The notes under the pieces: generated by a model
What the model was told of the DNA's origin: nothing
What the model saw: only the letters and a program-made list of their open reading frames with translations
The model's database searches: none
Program-made: the position numbers and the translations under genes
Shown: piece by piece, positions 9,408 to 17,736 of the stretch
How the letters are laid out: every line of letters begins with the position of its first letter
Numbering within the stretch: position 1 is the stretch's first letter
NCBI GenBank assembly: GCA_964019425.1
Contig: OZ025809.1
Location: forward strand, 1 to 64,000
Origin: Flectonema sp. DT1601
Taxonomy: Eukaryota; Euglenozoa; Diplonemea; Diplonemida; Diplonemidae
Length of the DNA: 64,000 nt
Reading direction: 5' to 3'

Positions 9408-9607
9408 GGGTTTGCGGGTTTGCGGGTTTGCGGGTTTGCGGGTTTTGCGGGTTTTGCGGGTTTGCGGGTTTGCGGGTTTGCGGGTTTGCGGGTTTGCGGG
9501 TTTGCGGGTTTGCGGGTTTGCGGGTTTGCGGGTTTGCGGGTTTGCGGGTTTGCGGGTTTGCGGGTTTGCGGGTTTGCGGGTTTGCGGGTTTGCGGGTTTG
9601 CGGGTTT
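9408..9607. repeat. GGGTTTGC octamer array 2 (~25 copies)
   Basis: About 200 bp of the same octamer in the same orientation as array 1, with two 9-bp variants (GGGTTTTGC) near 9442-9458. It lies exactly between the A1 edge of the first YR element and the interior of the second. Confidence 0.95.
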
Positions 9608-9984
9608 GAACCGTTGTCGAATCCCAGCCTGCCGTTCTTCGAGGATAGTGAAGGGTATCGACTCGAGTATCCCGGGGCCGTCGGCTAGGGTTGCAACCCC
9701 TGCCTCCACCAGTCGTCGCGCATGTTCCGACTGCAGACTAGACTCCTTATGGCTCTTCTTGTACCCAATGGTCCCTTGTCCCTTCGGATTAAAGGTTTGG
9801 TCCCAGACCTCTTCGAACCTCCTGCGGGTACCTTCAGTCATCATCTTCTTCACTTCTTCAACATCGATGGTCCCCACTTCCTTGACATGAAGAGGTGCCG
9901 CCTTCTCCTCGTCAGTTGTAGGGAGTCGTGTGGTCTTCGACTTCCGAGTGAAATTCTGCATAAGTCTCCGGGCAGTCCTTGGAG
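9608..9984 (-). pseudogene. RT fragment of second YR element
   Basis: The beginning of an RT frame, with MQNFTRKSKTTRLPTTDEE and ESIPFTILEERQAG blocks matching the first element. It is a remnant joined to octamer array 2. Confidence 0.75.
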
Positions 9985-11040
9985 CTACAGATGTTGTGTT
10001 ACTCGGGCTGTACGTAGTGAAAGAGCCAGCCCCCTGGTCGATCCTGCGTATCTTAGCGTTGTCTCTGATATCTGTTGGTTTGCCGTCTCGTGTTTCGCTA
10101 ATCGACTTATCAGTGTCAGTGGGATGTCCAACCCGAGTTGCTTCTTCTCGAAAATGTACTTTACGGCACCACGTTTTATACTGTGAGCACTGTATGCTTC
10201 CATGCGAGAATCCCTTTTCCAAAGTCCTGTGAGCTTCGGAGTGTCGACTTTTGTCAGACGATCGAAGAATCCCAACCTTCTGATAGCCAGGTTTATCTCC
10301 TCCGTCCATCTTCCGGTGATCACCGCGAACCTTGATGCCGTGAATGGATTTTCCCTCTTTCCCTTTGGTATCTGGTTCCAGTCTATTATTACTGTCAAAG
10401 GGTCGCTCTGTATGAAGTTGGCCGATGATAGCGCCGCGACTTCCCCCCAACGTGACATCGTCTTCCAGGCGATCATCGCTGCGGTTGCAACCTTCAGTTC
10501 CTGTGTCTGGCTCCACTCCTCCAGGACTTCCCTCAGGATCGGAGTTGCCTGCGATTCGGGTATTGCAGCGCCATCTGCCCTTAAGGCCATCTGAAAGCTT
10601 CTGAGTGGTTGGTTCTCCATTCCAATGTGCTTCATAATCCCCGACAATGCCTTCGCGTAGTTCAGAAGACTCTGTAACTTCGCCCCTGTTGCGGTTACGA
10701 ATAAGACTGCAGAATTCGCATCCATCGGGAGGTTCTTGTCGGTGGTCCATTTTGCAAACCTCGACCATAACCGCTTTCTTTGATCGATTGTTGATGTCGC
10801 CCACATCCTTCTTACTATTGCGCGTACACGCTTTTCGGCTGCCTTTATGGTAACATCGTCTTCCGAGTGTGTTCCCCTTGTGGGTTTGCGTTGCAAGATC
10901 TGCAGGATTGCATGCTCCATGATTCCTTTTCCCTTGACTAACTCGTCTTGCCGCATTTTGGCGGTTGCGCCTCCGGTAGTTCTGCTTAACGAAGTCATGC
11001 CTGGCCGGGCCCAGGTAAACTTCTTCTTTCTCACCGACAT
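9985..11040 (-). CDS. Tyrosine recombinase of second YR element
   Basis: A 351-residue frame, the same length as its counterpart at 6743-7798. Matching blocks are SRWGEVAALS, HSIKRGA, LAKHETANQQ and LRYAG, covering the usual catalytic arginine, H-x-x-R and tyrosine positions. It begins right after the gag stop codon. The element as a whole is broken. Confidence 0.82.
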   Translation of the reverse strand: MSVRKKKFTWARPGMTSLSRTTGGATAKMRQDELVKGKGIMEHAILQILQRKPTRGTHSEDDVTIKAAEKRVRAIVRRMWATSTIDQRKRLWSRFAKWTTDKNLPMDANSAVLFVTATGAKLQSLLNYAKALSGIMKHIGMENQPLRSFQMALRADGAAIPESQATPILREVLEEWSQTQELKVATAAMIAWKTMSRWGEVAALSSANFIQSDPLTVIIDWNQIPKGKRENPFTASRFAVITGRWTEEINLAIRRLGFFDRLTKVDTPKLTGLWKRDSRMEAYSAHSIKRGAVKYIFEKKQLGLDIPLTLISRLAKHETANQQISETTLRYAGSTRGLALSLRTARVTQHL

Positions 11041-12399
11041 TCAAATTCTTTGAGGTTGCACCTGGGCACCACGGCCCCTTGGACCTAAAAAAGGCTTGAT
11101 GGAGGGTCTTTGCTTAGGAGTCCAAGACTTTTTCTTGGATGCTTTGATAATGGATTTATCCATATTATCGCTCTCCTTCGCCTCCATCTCCGTCAAAACA
11201 TCACTCAGTCTGGCCCCTTGCACAACGTAACCTTGCTGTGCGCGTAACAAGGACAACCCCCTATTACCCAGACTTACCATCTCAGGCATTTCTTCCCATG
11301 AATCTACCTGCTCTGCCACCCTTATCCAATCAACAAGCATTTCAAAGTATGCCAGAAGGACACGGTCACCGGGCTTTGCAGTGGTACACCCGCTAGTGTA
11401 CTTAAAGCGCAGGTCCCTGATGAAACCCGTCGCGTCCTCCTCGATCGCTTCTCTCCACTGCAGCACATCCTTCCTGTCTTCGACTCTCGTCGTCGTAAAG
11501 ACAACCTTCGCATGTGCCTGAGGAGCCTGCAACGTGGTCGGTACATCTTCCGAACCAGTTCCCTTCGCTATCGCCGCTAGCCTACCCACCCGTTCATCTG
11601 ACGCATCGATTTGCCCCAACGTCGTTACTGGTTGAGTAGTTGTAATTGGTCTCTTTGAGACGTCCTTCAAACACTCCAGAATCTTGTCGATCTTCTTATC
11701 TTGGGCTATTGCCAACTCGCGGTTTGCGGTGATGGCCCCCTGCATCTTCGCCATCTCTGACTGCTGCTCCCTGATCGCAGAGTCAGTCATCCCTGCCAGG
11801 CTGTTCGTCGTCTGCCCCTGTCGAGATAGTTCGTTGGCTATTCTTGCATGTCCTTGTTCAAGTGCCTGCTGGCGGTTTATCACGTTGACGGTCTCGTTTT
11901 CTAAAACGGCCTGCCGCTGCCCCGCAGAATTCAGCGCCTGGGACGTGGCTTGTTCCAAAGCACTCTGTCTCTGGACGGTGTGTGTTACTGCTTGGCTGGC
12001 GCCGTCGAGGACCTGGTGAAACTCAGAACGTGACACTGGCAACCCCTCGGTTACACCGCACGCGTTCAACATCTCATCAAACCTAGTGACATTCCTGTTC
12101 CTCAGGTGAGACAACATCACCTCCTTCGGCCTCAACGCGATGCCTTGGATCGATTCCCTTGGTATACCTAAAAAAGCCATTAGCATATCATTGATAATAC
12201 TTTCGGCCTGCTGCTGCGCACACCATCCCCCAAGGTTCATCCTAACATCATCCATTTTGTAAGTTCCACGTTTCAGCTCTTCTCCGCCGAAAACGCCTTT
12301 CCAAGCTTCTTCTAAGCTAGAAGGTAACCTGAAGTCATATGAACTTGAAGCCGCGACTAATGTCCCTGGCTGATCGATGTTCATTGGCACTTGATCCAT
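11041..12399 (-). CDS. Gag-like ORF1 of second YR element
   Basis: A 452-residue frame starting MDQVPMNIDQPGT. It shares with the first gag-like protein the N-terminal KRGTYKMDDVRMNLGGW region, ACGVTEGLPVSRSEF, a long Q-rich helical middle and a basic C-terminus (PRGRGAQ). Its role is inferred from order and similarity to the first element. Confidence 0.72.
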   Translation of the reverse strand: MDQVPMNIDQPGTLVAASSSYDFRLPSSLEEAWKGVFGGEELKRGTYKMDDVRMNLGGWCAQQQAESIINDMLMAFLGIPRESIQGIALRPKEVMLSHLRNRNVTRFDEMLNACGVTEGLPVSRSEFHQVLDGASQAVTHTVQRQSALEQATSQALNSAGQRQAVLENETVNVINRQQALEQGHARIANELSRQGQTTNSLAGMTDSAIREQQSEMAKMQGAITANRELAIAQDKKIDKILECLKDVSKRPITTTQPVTTLGQIDASDERVGRLAAIAKGTGSEDVPTTLQAPQAHAKVVFTTTRVEDRKDVLQWREAIEEDATGFIRDLRFKYTSGCTTAKPGDRVLLAYFEMLVDWIRVAEQVDSWEEMPEMVSLGNRGLSLLRAQQGYVVQGARLSDVLTEMEAKESDNMDKSIIKASKKKSWTPKQRPSIKPFLGPRGRGAQVQPQRI

Positions 12400-12559
12400 T
12401 TAAAAGAATTTTAATTTATTTAAAGGATGCAAAATTGCCTAGATAAAGGCAGATAGGCATAACGAATCAATCGCATAGCACTATATAAAATGATAAGACG
12501 GTAAAACATGATAAGATAGTAAACTACGGCCGATCCCGGGAGATTCCCATATTGGTGTT
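12400..12559. other. Leader of second YR element
   Basis: 160 AT-rich bases between the gag start and octamer array 3. Only the outermost GATTCCCAT resembles the edge of the first element; no second copy of this leader is present in the window. Confidence 0.5.
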
Positions 12560-13085
12560 AGGGTTTGCGGGTTTGCGGGTTTGCGGGTTTGCGGGTTTGC
12601 GGGTTTGCGGGTTTGCGGGTTTGCGGGTTTGCGGGTTTGCGGGTTTGCGGGTTTGCGGGTTTGCGGGTTTGCGGGTTTGCGGGTTTGCGGGTTTGCGGGT
12701 TTGCGGGTTTGCGGGTTTGCGGGTTTGCGGGTTTGCGGGTTTGCGGGTTTGCGGGTTTGCGGGTTTGCGGGTTTGCGGGTTTGCGGGTTTGCGGGTTTGC
12801 GGGTTTGCGGGTTTGCGGGTTTGCGGGTTTGCGGGTTTGCGGGTTTGCGGGTTTGCGGGTTTGCGGGTTTGCGGGCTTGCGGGTTTGCGGGTTTGCGGGT
12901 TTGCGGGTTTGCGGGTTTGCGGGTTTGCGGGTTTGCGGGTTTGCGGGTTTGCGGGTTTGCGGGTTTGCGGGTTTGCGGGTTTGCGGGTTTGCGGGTTTGC
13001 GGGTTTGCGGGTTTGCGGGTTTGCGGGTTTGCGGGTTTGCGGGTTTGCGGGTTTGCGGGTTTGCGGGTTTGCGGGTTTGCGGGTC
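12560..13085. repeat. GGGTTTGC octamer array 3 (~65 copies)
   Basis: About 525 bp of perfect octamers with one GGGCTTGC variant near 12,873. It joins the leader of the second YR element on the left and the 3' part of an ORF1-like frame on the right. The extended minus-strand frame through it, giving an ANPQTRKP repeat, is a by-product of the octamer. Confidence 0.96.
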
Positions 13086-14636
13086 TGCTGGTGCTGGCGT
13101 TGGTGTTGGTGCTGATGGTGCTGGCGCTGGTGTTGGTGCTGATGTCGGCTGCTGAGTTGGCTGTTGTGGTTGAGGAGTTGTTTTTTGTCTCTTCAGGGTC
13201 CCCGTTAGTTTTTGAGCCGCGTCGCCTGGGATGTAGGTTGGGCCTAGCGGTTTTCTGTCAGTTCGTTTAACTTCTTTGTTTATCACAAGGTATTCATTAG
13301 TACCTATGCTTACGAAGTTGGGCGGTTGAGATTTCGCAATTGCAACAATTGTAGTACTCCCTCCTTTATGGAAAGAAGCAACAACTGTGTGTTCCCAGTT
13401 GTGTGAGGACTTCAAGAAGTCGCTGATCTGCGCTGTCGAGTACTTACGAATCGCCATCGAATTTATGACAAACCTGTCGCCCGAGGGCAGTGCAGGCTTG
13501 ATTGCCGCGTTGAGCTTAATGCTGACCCTGATATTACAGTCAGGGTGGACTCGGAGTCCAAAACAGCTTTTAAACCTGCACATGTAGAACTTTCCTTTGA
13601 ATTCATCAAGTGCAGAAGTCTTGGACTTCGCTGCCAGGAAGCCAAGGTCGTTTTTGAATTGCAACGTTGGCCAAACGTCACTTCCGTTCGACCAACTCGG
13701 GTTTCTGAAAAAGACATCCTTGGGTTTGTCAGTTTCTGGTTCGCTGTTGTTGTATTCCAGAACCTCGTGTACTTGGTTTCTGGGGACTCTGAAAGCCATC
13801 GAGGTGTGGGACTTGTTCTTTCTGTAGCTAAAGGGGTCCGCCTTTATCTTCAATTTCTTTAGAATATCGGTCGTTTTGACGGTCAATTCTTTCTCAGCTG
13901 ATTTACCCCAGTCTTGGATGAATAGAACTGGGTTGGGAGTTGGAATCTGGTGGCTAGTTGCTGCTTTAGAAAAGTCGTCACCAAATACGTGCGTGTAAAA
14001 TACGCGCCTGATCTCGCAGACGCCACCCTTTTTTATCACCGGTAATGCTACTGGAACGGTGCTCTTTGTGAGCGGGATTTTGCTGATAGCAGCCCAACAG
14101 CCGCTCTTCTTTGTTTGGCGGAGTGCTTCTAAGTCTAGCTTCGAACGAACTAAAACAAGACCAGAGGTAAGGTTGTTTGTAGCATTAGCTGCTACGTCGT
14201 AACTGATGGTGGCCACAGCGCCTGCCCATGCACCGTGAATGTGCCACTCCGGGTAGCTTGCTTTTGCTTTTCCCTTCGTGGTTTGATTGTCCTTCATTGC
14301 TGTCGGTATCGGTAATGAGAACGGCTTCGTACTCGTTTGTTGATTAGAAGCTGTAGATGCTCCTGTAGTTGGTTGGTTGACACCTGTGGTTGAGGGTGTC
14401 GTCGCTTCTGCTGCCGTTGTCGCGGTCGCTTCCGTCCCACCACTCCCATCGAGTGTGTCCGGTGTCCTCCTCTTCATCTCCGGGTTCCCACCTTCTGACC
14501 CAGCTACGAATTGAACGATCTCCATTAGGAGATTTGCCACCCTTCTTTCCTTCCCTTGCTCCGGGATCCCGTCTTCTCCCACTATCTTCAGGAGGTTTAT
14601 TGCCTCCGATACCAACCTCCTCAGGTTGTCTCTCAT
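13086..14636 (-). CDS. ORF1-type protein with RRM-like C-terminus
   Basis: The first ATG is at 14,636, giving MRDNLRRLVSEAINLLK; about 517 residues precede the octamer array. A T/A/G-rich low-complexity region (about 60-120) is followed by a globular part. A late block with RFVINSMAIRKYST and EYLVINKEVKR parallels RYFITGPSLHRIST and LLTINRESKR in the protein at 37,644-38,828, so the two share a domain, probably RRM-like as in LINE ORF1 proteins. The C-terminus is P/Q/T/A-rich, then runs into octamer translation with no natural end. The nucleic-acid-binding role is inferred. Confidence 0.5.
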
Positions 14637-14694
14637 AATTGCTTTTTCCTGTGAAACGTACCCACTGATTCTTACCAATATTAGGTTGCGAAAT

Positions 14695-14731
14695 CAATAA
14701 AGTACAGAAACTGTAGCTTTAGAATCGTTGG
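14695..14731 (-). other. Spliced-leader copy 1
   Basis: A 37-nt minus-strand sequence beginning CCAACGATTCTAAAGCT and ending ACAGTTTCTGTACTTTATTG. It is identical to 39,656-39,692. The 3' 20 bases match the conserved core of kinetoplastid and diplonemid spliced leaders as I remember them. It is followed by AT and not a GTATG donor, so it is not an SL RNA gene but an SL exon already joined to a message body. Confidence 0.8.
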
Positions 14732-15055
14732 TGGACATTTCCTTTCGTTTATATAGGTCAATATCTATTAGTTTTCTGACGATATCAAATAATTCTATCC
14801 CTTTATCAGTTCTCACACCCCTGTCTTCATCACAAGAAATCTTATATTCAAATTAAGTCCCACCCACCCTTCCCCTGTGGTGGTGGTGGTGCCGGTGTCC
14901 TGTCGAATCGAAACGGCCCGGTACAACCCCTACGCAGAAGTAATCTGCACCACAGTGTAGATTCTTCTTTGTGATCTCAGACTTGTTAACTGCATGTTCA
15001 TTCAATTAAGTATACTTCTCTTTCCCAGGTGCATACAGTATAGGAAGGCTAATTA
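14732..15055. other. Gene-free spacer
   Basis: No gene seen. It carries CCCACCCACCCTTCCCC at about 14,868 and ACCCCTACGCA near 14,926; both short strings also occur, in reverse complement, in the repeats of the first YR element, so a degraded terminal repeat is possible but not shown. Confidence 0.35.
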
Positions 15056-16082
15056 CCTTGCAACTCGGCTATATATGTGGACGGCTCACATGATCCTGTT
15101 AACTACACTGCGGGTGCGGCAGCAGTACAGGTCTCACCAACTGAGAGAACGATGTCGTCAAGACTTGTAGCTACTGAAAGCAGCTACAAGGCTGAACAAG
15201 TAACACTCAAACTGCTGATGAGAGAAATTGGCAAAGCTGACTCGATCTTGGGTCCCAGGTCAGGTATTACCAGAATCTTCAGTGACTCGAAATCCAACCT
15301 GGAGGAATCCAATGGAGGGATTGTTGCCCAGAGGAAGTTGAACTCTCTGTTAATACTGGAAAGCATTAGGGATCTGAAGACACAGGTGCATCTCCAGTTT
15401 ATCCCGGCCCATGTGGGGATTGAACCACACGATAAGGCTGATAAGCTGGCCAAAGAAGTCTCGAAGGATGCCGAAAGTAAACCGGTCTCAACGACCATGG
15501 ATTTCTTCGCCCACAAATCAAGGGTAGCGAGGGAGTCTCACAGGAAGTTGATAGGAAAGATGATGGAAGCCTCCGAGAAGGCAAAGCCTCCAATGAAACG
15601 GGTGATGCTCAGACAGTATCTGGAGGCGACCGGAGGATTGAGAACTGCTAGATATCCGAAAGACATACTGAGAGCTTCGGAAGTAAGAATTGCACAATTC
15701 AGAACGGGTTCACACCCCTTGCTGAGAGACAAAGGCGTACAACTGAAGTGCCCTTTTTGTAGACGGACGGACTCATCACCTAGACACTTGATGTTTAACT
15801 GCATGAACTCTGCTCTGGTACGCATCAGAAATGGAACAATTGGATCTGTCATGGAAGAAGCGAAGATTTCAAAGAAGGAACACAGCCTGCTATTTATGTT
15901 CGCTACGAGGAACTTACATTCCCTCGCACTTACAGTGTCGTGAGCTTCCTATCCGGGGAAGTCCTCCAACGGACTCACAACAGTTGCACTCGTTGTTGCT
16001 TATTTAATTAGTTAAAAAATAAGAAGAGCGAGTATGCTCAGAAAGAATAAAAACAAAGTAGAAAGACAGGGGGGATGTGACT
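15056..16082 (+). mobile_element. 5'-truncated LINE copy (ingi/L1Tc-like)
   Basis: This plus-strand copy repeats, inverted, the 3' end of the long LINE on the minus strand (homology from CTTGCAACTCGG to GGGGGATGTGAC). It holds only the RNase H and zinc-finger part plus the 3' end. Compared with the long copy it lacks about 200 bp near 15,925 and shows only a handful of amino-acid changes, so it is recent. It is followed by an A-rich tail. Confidence 0.85.
15077..15943 (+). pseudogene. LINE RNase H / zinc-finger fragment
   Basis: 288 residues matching the C-terminal part of the long LINE: the RNase H start (DGSHDPVNYTAGAAAVQ), the E and DSK positions, the HVGIEPHDKADKLAKE block and a CPFCRR...H...C zinc motif near the end. 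It has no endonuclease or RT and no element promoter, so it is a dead 5' truncation. The last residues (ALTVS) come from the internal deletion. Confidence 0.85.
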
Positions 16083-16108
16083 AAATAAAAAAAATAAATA
16101 TAATTAGC

Positions 16109-16356
16109 TTGGGGTGAAAGTAGTCTAATGGTAGGACGCTCCCTGGGTAATGTGTTGACCCAGGTTCGAGTCCGGCCATAGACAACTTTCAGGGTAGGAT
16201 CCCTGCAAAAAATCCAGTCTAATGACACTAAGGCAAACGGTCGGGCCCCGGACTTTGAGAGCTTTCCAAGTACACACCTTCACTCACCTACCAACAGAAA
16301 GGGTAGAGAAAGGCGACTCACTTAGCAGGGGTTGAAAGTACGGCTAGGAAGGTTCC

Positions 16357-16388
<32 letters not shown>
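16109..16388 (+). mobile_element. tRNA-derived SINE between two LINE tails
   Basis: Box A is TAGTCTAATGGTAGGACGC at 16,121-16,139 and box B is GGTTCGAGTCC at 16,163-16,173, with tRNA-like spacing. A ~180-bp body follows and ends in a 31-base A run (16,358-16,388). On the left it abuts the A-rich tail of the plus-strand LINE, on the right the tail of the minus-strand LINE. It probably inserted into an existing A/T tail, as LINE-driven SINEs do. Confidence 0.75.
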
Positions 16389-16391
<3 letters not shown>

Positions 16392-16713
16392 TTATTTATT
16401 TATTTATTTATTTTTTTTTTTTTTTTTTTAGTCACATCCCCCCTGTCTTTCTACTTTGTTTTTATTCTTTCTGAGCATACTCGCTCTTCTTATTTTTTAA
16501 CTAATTAAATAAGCAACAACGAGTGCAACTGTTGTGAGTCCGTTGGAGGACTTCCCCGGATAGGAAGCTCACGACACTGTAAGTACAAAGCGAATGATCA
16601 ATACGGAGACGGTGGCCAAAGACCACTGGGTTACCTGCGAGCTATGAAGCTCTACGGATGTCCTCAGAGAGTTATTAGGAGATGAATTAGGAGTGATGTA
16701 TGAGTATGATATA

Positions 16714-17736
16714 CTAAAAAGATAGTAACTTCTGATAACAGCTTGTTGCCGTCCATTGTTCTAAATGCCATATGAAGCCAGCGAGGGAATGTAAGTTCCT
16801 CGTAGCGAACATAAATAGCAGGCTGTGTTCCTTCTTTGAAATCTTCGCTTCTTCCATGACAGATCCAATTGTTCCATTTCTGATGCGTACCAGAGCAGAG
16901 TTCATGCAGTTAAACATCAAGTGTCTAGGTGATGAGTCCGTCCGTCTACAAAAAGGGCACTTCAGTTGTACGCCTTTGTCTCTCAGCAAGGGGTGTGAAC
17001 CCGTTCTGAATTGTGCAATTCTTACTTCCGAAGCTCTCAGCATGTCTTTCGGATATCTAGCAGTTCTCAATCCTCCGGTCGCCTCCAGATACTGTCTGAG
17101 CATCACCCGTTTCATTGGAGGCTTTGCCTTCTCGGAGGCTTCCATCATCTTTCCTATCAACTTCCTGTGAGACTCCCTTGCTACCCTTGATTTGTGGGCG
17201 AAGAAATCCATAGTCGTTGAGACCGGTTTTCTTTCGGCATCCTTCGAGACTTCTTTGGCCAGCTTATCAGCCTTATCGTGTGGTTCAATCCCCACATGGG
17301 CCGGGATAAACTGGAGATGCACCTGTGTCTTCAGATCCCTAATGCTTTCCAGTATTAACAGAGAGTTCAACTTCCTCTGGGCAACAATCCCTCCATTGAG
17401 TTCCTCCAGGTTGGATTTCGAGTCACTGAAGATTCTGGTAATACCTGACCTGGGACCCAAGATCGAGTCAGCTTTGCCAATTTCTCTCATCAGCAGTTTG
17501 AGTGTTACTTGTTCAGCCTTGTAGCTGCTTTCAGTAGCTACAAGTCTTGACGACATCGTTCTCTCAGTTGGTGAGACCTGTACTGCTGCCGCACCCGCAG
17601 TGTAGTTAACAGGATCATGTGAGCCGTCCACATATATAGCCGAGTTGCAAGGGACTAGGTCCCTGCAGTATTCCTCAAATTTGTTCCTGTCCACATCTGC
17701 ATCACCGGTCTTGTTATGACCATACCCACAGGATAT
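16714..17736 (-). CDS. LINE RNase H and zinc-finger domain
   Basis: Continues the endonuclease-RT frame after an in-frame TAG (17,737-17,739). RNase H motifs: IYVDGSHDP, ESSYKAEQVTLKLL, FSDSK and HVGIEPHDKADKLAKE. Near the C-terminus CPFCRRTDSSPRHLMFNC is a CCHC-type finger typical of ingi-like and other RNase H-bearing LINEs. A TAG in place of CAG would be one C-to-T change, so decay of a continuous frame is the simplest reading; readthrough is possible. Confidence 0.8.
   Translation of the reverse strand: MSCGYGHNKTGDADVDRNKFEEYCRDLVPCNSAIYVDGSHDPVNYTAGAAAVQVSPTERTMSSRLVATESSYKAEQVTLKLLMREIGKADSILGPRSGITRIFSDSKSNLEELNGGIVAQRKLNSLLILESIRDLKTQVHLQFIPAHVGIEPHDKADKLAKEVSKDAERKPVSTTMDFFAHKSRVARESHRKLIGKMMEASEKAKPPMKRVMLRQYLEATGGLRTARYPKDMLRASEVRIAQFRTGSHPLLRDKGVQLKCPFCRRTDSSPRHLMFNCMNSALVRIRNGTIGSVMEEAKISKKEHSLLFMFATRNLHSLAGFIWHLEQWTATSCYQKLLSF

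Larger units (their letters stand above)
9608..12558 (-). mobile_element. Second YR retrotransposon, broken
   Basis: A relative of the first YR element, same strand. It has a short leader (12,400-12,558), a gag-like frame, a recombinase frame and only the beginning of the RT frame; the rest is replaced by octamer array 2. Its 5' edge, GATTCCCATATTGGTGTTAGGG, leads into octamer array 3. Protein divergence from the first element is large, so they are different subfamilies and not recent duplicates. Confidence 0.8.
13086..14731 (-). mobile_element. SL-headed ORF1-like retroelement unit A
   Basis: A minus-strand unit that begins exactly with a 37-nt spliced-leader copy (14,731-14,695), has a short leader and one long frame, and ends where octamer array 3 starts. 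The sequence before the leader differs from that of the second SL-headed unit at 39,692, so each copy begins at the SL cap-proximal end. The best reading is reverse transcription and insertion of a trans-spliced element mRNA, with loss of the downstream part. No endonuclease or RT remains here. Confidence 0.65.

Noticed and set aside
3378-13085. Octamer arrays as telomere or CRISPR
   Set aside because: The repeats are internal, in three blocks separated by retroelements, and GGGTTTGC is not a telomere repeat I know for euglenozoans (TTAGGG expected). There are no spacers, so not CRISPR.
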